Positions 45,277 through 52,347 of a stretch of DNA of 64,000 nucleotides are shown one piece after another. The stretch spans positions 1 through 64,000 of the forward strand of contig NZ_LMUM01000008.1 in the NCBI RefSeq assembly GCF_009765985.1, in the 5' to 3' direction. A model generated the notes under the pieces. The model made no database searches. It was not told the DNA's origin and saw only the letters and a list, made by a program, of their open reading frames with translations. The number at the start of each line of letters is the position of its first letter. Position 1 is the stretch's first letter. Source of the DNA: Acidobacterium sp. S8. Its GTDB lineage: Bacteria; Acidobacteriota; Terriglobia; Terriglobales; Acidobacteriaceae. The position numbers and the translations under genes are program-made.

Positions 45277-45416
45277 CGCCCTCCCGGTAGAAGCCGGGGA
45301 CTTTAGTCTCCAGACAAAACCGGGTCAAAGACGGCGTGCCTTGCCGTCGCAGGCCGTTCGTGGAGGCGCAGCCGAAAACGATTTATCCGCCGGGAGTCTT
45401 CTAAGTAGGAGGACCC
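45277..45416. repeat. Palindrome-rich intergenic block
   Basis: Contains GGGGACTTTAGTCTCC (about 45296-45311) and the outer complementary ends CTCCCGG (near 45280) and CCGGGAG (near 45391). The whole 120-base block could therefore fold into one branched structure. It resembles the palindromic repeats at 546-598. No gene seen. Confidence 0.35.
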
Positions 45417-45421
45417 TGAAA

Positions 45422-45688
45422 TTAACCCAGCAATGCTTCAATATCCTTCTTCTCCCGCACAATCGACAACCGGTTCGGAATTTTGGTCGGATTGCACACC
45501 GTTACTCCGCCTTTCGGACACAGATCCATGCAGGGCACGTTTATGACGTGAAGTATTTGGAAAGGATGTTCTTTATTGTGCCTCTTAACCGTCTTCTTCA
45601 GCTTTGATAGAGTCCGCATGCCTTTTTCACCCTTCAGCTTCTTCTGGCATTTGCGGCAGGCAAGGACAAGCCGTCCTTCCCACGGCAC
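45422..45688 (-). CDS. [2Fe-2S] thioredoxin-like ferredoxin protein
   Basis: 88 aa from a GTG at 45688. Five cysteines: C11 and C14 in 'LVLACRKCQKKL', C53 and C57 in 'VPCMDLCPKGG', and C65. The last group resembles the second Cys pair of thioredoxin-like [2Fe-2S] ferredoxins. Electron carrier role likely, partner unknown. The start is uncertain. The only strong Shine-Dalgarno (AGGAGGG near 45716) is 26 bases upstream, next to an ATG in a different frame. The in-frame sequence upstream of the GTG reads sensibly (TYQVPWEG), hinting at a lost N-terminal frame. Confidence 0.65.
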   Translation of the reverse strand: MPWEGRLVLACRKCQKKLKGEKGMRTLSKLKKTVKRHNKEHPFQILHVINVPCMDLCPKGGVTVCNPTKIPNRLSIVREKKDIEALLG

Positions 45689-45808
45689 CTGATAGGTTTG
45701 TGGTTGGTTGTCATCCCTCCTGAATTGGATGCTGATTTTTTAGAACTGTCATTGCCAACCCCCATTCCTACCAATGGGTTCACACCAGCGCGAACCACAC
45801 CTAGCCAA

Positions 45809-45837
45809 CAAAAATGCCCCGGCCATGACCGGAGCAT
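45809..45837 (-). terminator. Terminator of the SDR gene
   Basis: ATGCCCCGG (45814-45822) pairs with CCGGAGCAT (45829-45837) with one mismatch, and on the minus strand is followed by TTTTTG. It starts 18 bases after the SDR stop. Confidence 0.65.
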
Positions 45838-45854
45838 TCTAATGAAGCACGAAA

Positions 45855-46718
45855 CTAGTGATTCAATAGCTCAGGAATTACTTCTGCATTCTCAAAGACA
45901 GTGGACACGGTAAGATCCCGCCATTTCGCAGCCTCTTCCGCGCGTGCAGTCTCTGCCTGCTGCACCCGCTTCTCCGCATCGACGCCCAGGATGAGCCGGA
46001 CAGGCACCGTGTCGCTGTTAGCAAGCTGGACAATCAGCTCAGCGATTTTGCGCGGGTCGCCTTCCTGCCGCCCTTCAATGCTTTGCAGCAGCTTCAGGAT
46101 CGGCCCCACCGTCGGCTGGTAATCCGGCAGTAGTTCTGGAGCGTTCCCACGTGCGCGCCGCGCCCAGTTCGTGCGGATACCGCCTGGTTCCAGCGTGCAG
46201 ACCTTCACTCCTAGCGGCGCCACTTCCATCGCCACGGCATCACTGAAGCCGCCCACCGCCCACTTGGCAGCGTGGTACGGAGAGTTGCCCGCAATCGCCA
46301 GCCGCCCTCCGATCGAGGAGATCTGAAAGATGTGCCCGCTCTTCTGCTTACGCATCACCGGAATGGCCGCGCGCGTCGTGTACACCACTCCGTAGAAGCA
46401 CGTATCCACGACCGCCTTGAAGTCCTCCGCGCTCATCTGCTCGAACGGTGCAAATTCGCCGTAACCCGCATTATTGACCAGCACATCCAGTCTCCCGAAT
46501 GTGTCTACCGACATCTGTACAGCAGCCTTTGCCGCCGCTTCATCGCGCACTTCGAGCGTTACCGGCTTCACCCGGTCCTTGTATTGCTCGACCAGCGGAG
46601 CCAGCTCCTCCGTCCTGCGCGCACCCGCGACGACGCTGTCGCCCGCCGCCAGGGCTGCCTCAGCAATATCGCGTCCCAACCCATTTCCGCTTCCCGTAAT
46701 CAACCAGACTTTCGCCAT
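45855..46718 (-). CDS. Short-chain dehydrogenase/reductase (SDR)
   Basis: 287 aa from ATG 46718, with AGGAGG 8 bases before it. The nucleotide-binding motif 'WLITGSGNGLGRDIAEAALA' (TGxxxGxG), 'LDVLVNNAGYGEF' and the catalytic 'YHAAK' with the preceding Ser (SSIGG) mark a classical SDR. It most likely uses NADP(H); the substrate is unknown. It is transcribed with the upstream TetR gene or from the gap between them, which carries a strong inverted repeat. Confidence 0.9.
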   Translation of the reverse strand: MAKVWLITGSGNGLGRDIAEAALAAGDSVVAGARRTEELAPLVEQYKDRVKPVTLEVRDEAAAKAAVQMSVDTFGRLDVLVNNAGYGEFAPFEQMSAEDFKAVVDTCFYGVVYTTRAAIPVMRKQKSGHIFQISSIGGRLAIAGNSPYHAAKWAVGGFSDAVAMEVAPLGVKVCTLEPGGIRTNWARRARGNAPELLPDYQPTVGPILKLLQSIEGRQEGDPRKIAELIVQLANSDTVPVRLILGVDAEKRVQQAETARAEEAAKWRDLTVSTVFENAEVIPELLNH

Positions 46719-46747
46719 CGAAAAATCCTCCTGCAAATTCGATTCTA

Positions 46748-46771
46748 AAATGAGCGAGCAGATGCTCATTT
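46748..46771. promoter_or_regulatory. Putative TetR operator AAATGAGC-N8-GCTCATTT
   Basis: Perfect 8-base arms (46748-46755 and 46764-46771) lie between the tetR stop and the SDR start, about 30 bases before the SDR ATG. The form is typical for TetR-family operators, so the regulator probably represses the SDR gene here. Confidence 0.55.
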
Positions 46772-46786
46772 ATTTGGGAGAAATAT

Positions 46787-47356
46787 TCACCCCAGCGCTT
46801 TCCACAGCACCTTGAACGTCCGCTTGATCAGTTCTTCCCGCTGCTTCGGCGCTTTTGCAATAAAATCCATGGCAGCTTCCTGCATGGCCGCCATGGTCGC
46901 CGCTGCAAATCCTGCCGGAAGTCCGCGCAGCGCTGCGCCTTTTTCCAGCTCTTGCAACGTAGCATCCACTGCGCCGCGTTTGGTGGCCGTGCGCGAACGG
47001 GTTTCCGAGGTAATCACGTCAGAAATATGCAGCTGCATCGAAGCCTTGCGCTTCGCCGGAAAGGCGATCGCCCAATCTAGATAGCCTGCCCAGATATGCC
47101 ACGCCCGGCGCTGCAAACTTCCCTTATGCGGAAAGTCGGCATTAATTCTGTCGTAGACCTCATTTTTCAGCTCGAGATACAACTCATTCAGAAGCTCGTC
47201 TTTATTTACGAAATAGGTGAAGAGCGTCCCCTCGGCGAGACCCGCGCGTTGAGCGATCTTCGCAATCGGCGCGCCAAGGCCGCCTTCGGCAATCTCCTGC
47301 GCGGTAGCCTGAAGAATCGCACTGCGTTTTTCGGGGCTTCTAAGTCGTGCCATCAT
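46787..47356 (-). CDS. TetR-family transcriptional regulator
   Basis: 189 aa. The helix-turn-helix is 'APIAKIAQRAGLAEGTLFTYF', followed by 'VNKDELLNELYLELK'. The C-terminal ligand domain is divergent. It stands immediately upstream of the SDR on the same strand, with a palindromic site between. Two ATGs (47356 and 47353) are adjacent; either may be the start. Confidence 0.87.
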   Translation of the reverse strand: MMARLRSPEKRSAILQATAQEIAEGGLGAPIAKIAQRAGLAEGTLFTYFVNKDELLNELYLELKNEVYDRINADFPHKGSLQRRAWHIWAGYLDWAIAFPAKRKASMQLHISDVITSETRSRTATKRGAVDATLQELEKGAALRGLPAGFAAATMAAMQEAAMDFIAKAPKQREELIKRTFKVLWKALG

Positions 47357-47449
47357 CTAGCAAAGAATACAGCCATTTTCGGATTACCCTCGTGCAGGTA
47401 CAAGATTTCCACCGCCATCCACGCCTCATCCAGCGATAAACTCAACGTA

Positions 47450-48208
47450 ATGCCCCGTGCACCGAAATTTATTCTGGAAGCGGAGAGCCAGGAGGAAGAG
47501 ACCCTCTCCGCCGCCACCAGAAAAATGCGCATGCTGCGCTCGCTCGTCTGCGGCAACAGGCATGAGAAGGCTGCGCGCGCCCAGGGCTTCACTCTCATCG
47601 CAGGCGTCGATGAAGTAGGCCGAGGCTCTCTCTTCGGTTGCGTTGTTGCCGCCGCCGTTATTCTGCCGGAGAATACCCGCATTCGCGGCCTGCGCGATTC
47701 CAAACAGCTCTTGCGCGAGGATCGCGAGCGCCTCGCGAAAATCGTCGAGCAAAAAGCCATTGCCATCGCCATCGAAGAGATCGATGCCGCCACGATCGAC
47801 CGCATCAACATCTACCAGGCGTCGAAGCTGGCCATGACACAGGCCGTGCTCAAGCTGACGCCCGCACCCGACCACCTGCTCATCGACGCGCTCCGTCTCA
47901 ACCATCCCTGCGCGCAGACCAGCATCATCTATGGCGACTCGCTCTCCATCTCCATCGCCGCCGCATCCGTCGTCGCCAAGGTCTACCGTGACCAGAAGAT
48001 GCGCGAGTTTCATGACCAATATCCTGAATACGGCCTGGCCTCGCACAAGGGTTACAGCACACCGGTGCATCTCGCAGCTCTTGAAAAATACGGTCCCACT
48101 CCGCTCCATCGCAAGAGCTTTCGCCCGGTCGCGCAAACCTCGCTACCCTGGGACACTCCGCCGCAAGTTGAGATCATCGACGTGCCGGTCGATGCACTCC
48201 CCGCCTGA
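47450..48208 (+). CDS. rnhB: Ribonuclease HII
   Basis: 252 aa. Catalytic acidic residues appear in 'IAGVDEVGRGSLFGCVVAAA' (Asp-Glu) and 'LLIDALRLNHPC' (Asp). 'GDSLSISIAAASVVAKVYRD' and 'YGLASHKGY' are further RNase HII motifs. It removes ribonucleotides from DNA-RNA hybrids. An N-terminal extension of about 45 residues precedes the catalytic core. The frame stays open back to 47096, but that stretch is antisense to tetR. ATG 47450 is the best start although no clear ribosome binding site is visible. Confidence 0.9.
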   Translation: MPRAPKFILEAESQEEETLSAATRKMRMLRSLVCGNRHEKAARAQGFTLIAGVDEVGRGSLFGCVVAAAVILPENTRIRGLRDSKQLLREDRERLAKIVEQKAIAIAIEEIDAATIDRINIYQASKLAMTQAVLKLTPAPDHLLIDALRLNHPCAQTSIIYGDSLSISIAAASVVAKVYRDQKMREFHDQYPEYGLASHKGYSTPVHLAALEKYGPTPLHRKSFRPVAQTSLPWDTPPQVEIIDVPVDALPA

Positions 48209-48325
48209 TTCGCAACGTTATCTTCGTCCCCTCGCGAAGCAAAACCGTCCTTCGCAACGAAAATTCGTTGAAACAACCATCCACGATCTCCGTTAAACTG
48301 AAAGCCAGTAACCAAGGAGCACTAT

Positions 48326-49072
48326 TTGTCATACCGCATGATGTGCCTCACCGCGCATCCCGACGACGAGAGCGGAGCCTTTGGCGGCGCGCTGCTCATG
48401 GCGCACGAAAAGAGTATTGAAACAAGCGTCGTCTGCCTCACTGACGGAGCCGCAGGCAGCTTTCGCGGCAGCGCCAAAAGCGCAGAAGAATTGGCTGCAT
48501 TACGCCGCGATGAGTTCTGCGCGGCTGGCAAACTCCTCGGACTTACCCACGCGGAAGTGCTTGATTACCCTGACGGTAAGCTCGATCAGCAGAACTTCTC
48601 CGAGCTTGCCAGTCTTCTGGTGGGAAAAATTCGTCACTACCGCCCTCAGGTTGTGCTCACCTTTGGCGGAGACGGCGGCGTCAATCTTCACCGCGACCAC
48701 ACCATCATCTCGCTTGCCGCCACTGCCGCTTTCCACTGGGCGGGGCGCGCGCAACTCTTTCCCGAAGCTGGCGCAGCTTACGCTCCGCAGAAGCTGTATT
48801 ATGCCAACACGCCCTTCGTCTCCGTCTACAACTCCGATGAAGGCGCAACCGCCGCTATCGTTCCTTATTCGCTCAGCCTTGAACTGGGCAAATGGAAAGA
48901 GCGCAAGATCGACGCTTTCAAACTGCATACCACGCAACACGGCGTGCTCGAACGCGTCCGCGACTTCATCGACAAGCACATGGACAATGAGCGCTACCTC
49001 CTGGCTGCTGCTCGCAATCCGCGCCCGTTAGCGGAAGACGACGCTCTCTTTGCCGGAGTCGTAGAAGACTAA
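48326..49072 (+). CDS. PIG-L/LmbE-family deacetylase
   Basis: 248 aa from TTG 48326, supported by AAGGAG (48314-48319) 6 bases before it. The zinc site AHPDDES (about 9-15) and 'GDGGVNLHRDHTIIS' with the second His group are typical for PIG-L enzymes, which deacetylate N-acetylglucosaminyl compounds. Relatives act in mycothiol or bacillithiol synthesis or in glycan and antibiotic pathways. No thiol biosynthesis neighbour is present, so the substrate is open. Confidence 0.87.
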   Translation: MSYRMMCLTAHPDDESGAFGGALLMAHEKSIETSVVCLTDGAAGSFRGSAKSAEELAALRRDEFCAAGKLLGLTHAEVLDYPDGKLDQQNFSELASLLVGKIRHYRPQVVLTFGGDGGVNLHRDHTIISLAATAAFHWAGRAQLFPEAGAAYAPQKLYYANTPFVSVYNSDEGATAAIVPYSLSLELGKWKERKIDAFKLHTTQHGVLERVRDFIDKHMDNERYLLAAARNPRPLAEDDALFAGVVED

Positions 49073-49181
49073 CTTCTGAACGAATCAGAGAATCGTGACC
49101 TTTTTAAATTTGCTATGGGAAGGTTGTTGGCCTTCACAATTTCTGTCGGCATTAAAGCCGACTTGAGAGACAATCGCGAAC

Positions 49182-50096
49182 ATGAAGACTGTTCGCTTTG
49201 CCTTCCTGCTGATTCTTGGCTGTTCGTGTGCAACGGGGCTTGCACAGCAAGTTCCTTCTGCCGTTACCACCGATCCTCCTGTTGACAAGCAAAATCCAGC
49301 TGCAATGGAGAGCTTCCAGTTGCCCAGCCATGGATCGCAGCTGAATGCGCTCATGTATATTGCCGCTGGTGCGGAGCCGCATCCGACCGTCATTTTGCTG
49401 CATGGCTTTCCGGGAAATGAAAGAAATCTCGACCTGGCGCAGGCTATCCGACGCGCAGGCTGGAACGTGCTGTACTTCAACTATCGCGGGGCATGGGGAT
49501 CGCCGGGAGATTTTTCCTTCAGTCATTGCATGGAGGACGTAGCCGCAGCGGTTGCCTATCTGCGCGAGCCTGCCAATGCGACCCTGTTGCGCGTCGATGC
49601 GAAACGGATTGTGCTCATCGGGCACAGCATGGGCGGATTTATGACCGTGGCTGGCGGGGCGCATGATGCAGGCGTCGAGGCCATCGGCGTCATCTCGCCG
49701 GGAAACATGGGCGAGATCGCCACAGCCATGGTGAAGGGCTACGGAGAGAGCGCAGCGCCATCGAAGATGGCCGCCATGCTGGCCAAAGAAGGAATCGCTC
49801 CGCTGCATGGCTGCACTTCGGAAAGCCTGGCGCAGGAGGCGATCGCGCATCGGGCAGAGTGGAGCTATGAGGGGTATGCCCGGACACTGGCGACACGGCC
49901 CGTGCTCGTCATCAGCTCCGATGATGGATTGGCGGCGCAGGCGACCTTATTTGCCGAGACACTTCGCAAGGATGGCAACACGAAGGTAACGGATCTCCGC
50001 CTGGCGACAGACCACGCCTATTCTGACAAGCGCATTGCCCTGGAGTCGGCTGTGTTGTCGTGGCTTGCGGCATTGCCGACTACCGCCGCCCACTGA
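49182..50096 (+). CDS. Secreted alpha/beta hydrolase
   Basis: 304 aa with a signal peptide (MKTVRFAFLLILGCSCATGL, ending near AQQ; a Cys pair could also be a lipobox). 'VILLHGFPGNERN' is the oxyanion region and 'IVLIGHSMGGFM' has the nucleophile Ser. The catalytic Asp and His are probably in 'VISSDDGLA' and 'ATDHAYSD'. It resembles acyl-peptidase-like or serine aminopeptidase hydrolases. Substrate unknown. Confidence 0.83.
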   Translation: MKTVRFAFLLILGCSCATGLAQQVPSAVTTDPPVDKQNPAAMESFQLPSHGSQLNALMYIAAGAEPHPTVILLHGFPGNERNLDLAQAIRRAGWNVLYFNYRGAWGSPGDFSFSHCMEDVAAAVAYLREPANATLLRVDAKRIVLIGHSMGGFMTVAGGAHDAGVEAIGVISPGNMGEIATAMVKGYGESAAPSKMAAMLAKEGIAPLHGCTSESLAQEAIAHRAEWSYEGYARTLATRPVLVISSDDGLAAQATLFAETLRKDGNTKVTDLRLATDHAYSDKRIALESAVLSWLAALPTTAAH

Positions 50097-50132
50097 TGGT
50101 GAAAAGTCTGGGCCGTACTGACAGAAATAAAA

Positions 50133-50156
50133 ACGGCACAGCCTTGGCTGTGCCGT
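50133..50156 (-). terminator. Terminator of efp
   Basis: ACGGCACAGCC (50133-50143) pairs perfectly with GGCTGTGCCGT (50146-50156). On the minus strand it is followed by TTTTTATTT. It lies 20 bases after the efp stop and may also stop the convergent hydrolase transcript. Confidence 0.8.
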
Positions 50157-50176
50157 CTGTTGACACGGGATGAAAT

Positions 50177-50737
50177 TTACGCGCGAGAGAGGTATGCGCC
50201 TTCGGCGGTATCGACGCGGATTTTTTCGCCCTCATTGATGAAGGGAGGCACCTGCACAATCAAGCCTGTCTCGGTCTTTGCTGGCTTGGTGACGGAGGAA
50301 GCGGTGGCCGATTTGAGACCTGGCTCCGTCTCTACGATGGTGAGCTCGACCGTCTGCGGCAGTTCAATGCCAACGGGCACGCCGTCAAAGAAGGACACAG
50401 TGATCTGAAGATTCGGCGTGAGGTATTCGACGGCATCACCCAGCGTGTCGTGCTTGAGGTGAGTCTGCTCGTAGTTCTCGGTGTTCATGAAGTAGTAGTC
50501 ATCGCCGTCGTTGTAGAGGAATTCCATGGCGATTTCATCGACGACCACACGATCGATCGCGTCGGCGGAGCGGAAGCGGTGCTCAAACATGGCGCCAGAG
50601 CGCAGGTTGCGCAGCTTTGCCTGAATGAAGGCGCGCAGGTTGCCGGGCGTGCGGTGCTCGACCGAGAAAACGGCATGCAGCTCGTTGTTGTGCTTAATGA
50701 TCATGCCCGGACGCATTTGTGTGGCGGGAATCGCCAT
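50177..50737 (-). CDS. efp: Translation elongation factor P
   Basis: 186 aa, three beta-barrel domains as in EF-P: 'MAIPATQMRPGMIIKHNNEL', 'RNLRSGAMFEHRFRSADAID' and the C-terminal 'KTETGLIVQVPPFINEGEKI'. It relieves ribosomes stalled at polyproline. The loop that normally carries a modified Lys34 or Arg32 reads HRTPGNLRAF (28-37), which places Asn33 at the tip by alignment of the flanking PG and AF residues. A known EpmA/EarP/YmfI-type modification is therefore not predicted. The ATG at 50737 has AAGGAG before it (reverse, near 50745). Confidence 0.93.
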   Translation of the reverse strand: MAIPATQMRPGMIIKHNNELHAVFSVEHRTPGNLRAFIQAKLRNLRSGAMFEHRFRSADAIDRVVVDEIAMEFLYNDGDDYYFMNTENYEQTHLKHDTLGDAVEYLTPNLQITVSFFDGVPVGIELPQTVELTIVETEPGLKSATASSVTKPAKTETGLIVQVPPFINEGEKIRVDTAEGAYLSRA

Positions 50738-50977
50738 AAAACAACTCCTTACTCTTGTGGTTCTGGGATTTTACAGATGCTGGCGCTCGCGGCCAGGCGG
50801 GAAACTCTCTCCAATAGAAGATTGTAGCGTTTTCTCTGCATCGGAGCCAGTTGCGACGGCGCAAGGCTGGAATTCAGAATTCTGCGGCCCGCTGCACCAT
50901 GCGATATCCTTGAATGTTTGCAACAATGAAACGTTAGGCTCAGCGGAAGTCGATCGACGAGCCACTAAGGACGATGC

Positions 50978-52093
50978 ATGATTATCGGAGTACCGAAGGA
51001 AGTCAAAGATCACGAAAGTCGCGTAGGCATTACACCGGCAGGCGTAAAGGCGCTTACTGAGACAGGACACAAGGTTCTCGTCGAAACTCACGCGGGCGAG
51101 CTTTCCGCATTCACCGACGATGAGTATCAGTCGGCAGGCGCGGAGATTGTCGGCTCGGCACACAATGTGTGGGGCAACGCGGACATGGTGGTGAAAGTCA
51201 AAGAACCAGTTGAGAAAGAGTATGGTTTCTTCCGCGAAGGGCTGGTGCTCTTTACATACCTGCATCTTGCGCCTGTTCCTGATCTCACCGAGCAGCTGCT
51301 TACGAAGAAAGTGATCGGCATTGCTTATGAGACGATTCGCGACCAGGCCGGAACACTGCCGCTGTTGACGCCAATGTCTGAAGTTGCCGGACGCATGTCG
51401 GTGCAGGTCGGCGCTTCTTATCTCGAAAAGGAAAAAGGCGGCCGCGGTGTTCTGCTTGGCGGCGTCCCCGGCGTGCCTCCTGCCAATGTCTGCATCATCG
51501 GCGGCGGCATCGTCGGCACTAACGCTGCGAAGATCGCAGTGGGCATGGGCGCGAAGGTCACGATTGTTGATCTGAACCTGAACCGCCTGCGCGAACTCGA
51601 CGATATCTTCAATGGCAAGCTTTTCACCCTGGCGTCGAACTCGTATAACGTGACGCGCGCGGTACAGGAAGCCGACCTGGTGATTGGAGGCGTGTTGATT
51701 CCGGGTGCAGCGGCTCCGAAGATCGTGACCAAAGAGATGGTCGCAAAGATGAAGAAAGGCGCGGTAATCGTAGATGTGGCCATCGACCAGGGCGGATGCA
51801 TTGAAACGGCGCGGCCTACGACGCACAGCAATCCTGCTTACGAAGTGAATGGCGTGGTGCATTACTGCGTCACCAACATGCCGGCTGCGGTGCCGAATAC
51901 TTCGACGCTGGCGCTGACGAACGCAACGTTCCCTTATGTTCTGCGGCTTGCGCAGCGCGGTGCCAAGGCTGCGATTCTTGAAAATGACGGCATCCGCGAT
52001 GGCGTGAACACCTACGAGGGGACTCTTACATGCGAGCCTGTTGCGGTATCGCAGAAGAAACCCTGGAAGCCCGTACGAGAGCTGCTGGCATAA
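50978..52093 (+). CDS. ald: Alanine dehydrogenase
   Basis: 371 aa. '[20 protein letters not shown]' is the standard start. 'MVVKVKEP' contributes the substrate-binding Lys, 'FTYLHLAPV' the catalytic His, and '[20 protein letters not shown]' the NAD-binding Rossmann motif. It interconverts alanine with pyruvate and ammonia using NAD+. The gene stands alone, with a clear terminator after it. Confidence 0.95.
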   Translation: MIIGVPKEVKDHESRVGITPAGVKALTETGHKVLVETHAGELSAFTDDEYQSAGAEIVGSAHNVWGNADMVVKVKEPVEKEYGFFREGLVLFTYLHLAPVPDLTEQLLTKKVIGIAYETIRDQAGTLPLLTPMSEVAGRMSVQVGASYLEKEKGGRGVLLGGVPGVPPANVCIIGGGIVGTNAAKIAVGMGAKVTIVDLNLNRLRELDDIFNGKLFTLASNSYNVTRAVQEADLVIGGVLIPGAAAPKIVTKEMVAKMKKGAVIVDVAIDQGGCIETARPTTHSNPAYEVNGVVHYCVTNMPAAVPNTSTLALTNATFPYVLRLAQRGAKAAILENDGIRDGVNTYEGTLTCEPVAVSQKKPWKPVRELLA

Positions 52094-52097
52094 AACG

Positions 52098-52120
52098 AGG
52101 CGTGGCTTGGGGCCACGCCT
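52098..52120 (+). terminator. Terminator of ald
   Basis: AGGCGTGGC (52098-52106) pairs with GCCACGCCT (52112-52120), followed by TTTACTTTT, 5 bases after the ald stop. Confidence 0.8.
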
Positions 52121-52135
52121 TTTACTTTTCTGTCA

Positions 52136-52294
52136 CTATTTACCGCCACCGGCTAAGCCGCCAATGAGCGCACCGAAACCCGCAGCCACACCGATGAACC
52201 CGGCAGTACGCTTCTCTTTTTCTTTTTTCCGCGAGCTCCGCCGCGCCTCTGAATCGTCCGGGCGATAGAAGTTACGAGTTGTGCTGGCGCTCAC
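52136..52294 (-). CDS. Possible small glycine-zipper protein (52 aa)
   Basis: A GTG at 52294 and stop TAG at 52138-52136 give 52 residues. The first 30 are highly charged (ARRSSRKKEKEKR). The last 20 are 'GFIGVAAGFGALIGGLAGGG', a glycine-zipper-like hydrophobic helix with G every three to four residues. This looks like a designed-by-selection sequence, not noise. However, no strong ribosome binding site precedes the GTG, and it overlaps the promoter region of the histidine kinase. No family recognised; membrane association is likely if it is made. Confidence 0.45.
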   Translation of the reverse strand: MSASTTRNFYRPDDSEARRSSRKKEKEKRTAGFIGVAAGFGALIGGLAGGGK

Positions 52295-52347
52295 TTCTGC
52301 ATAGCATGCGCTACAAAACGCCTATAATCTTTGAGATCGGAGTTCGC

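Noticed and set aside
47096-47449. N-terminal extension of RNase HII
   Set aside because: The open frame runs antisense through tetR and adds no domain. ATG 47450 is sufficient.
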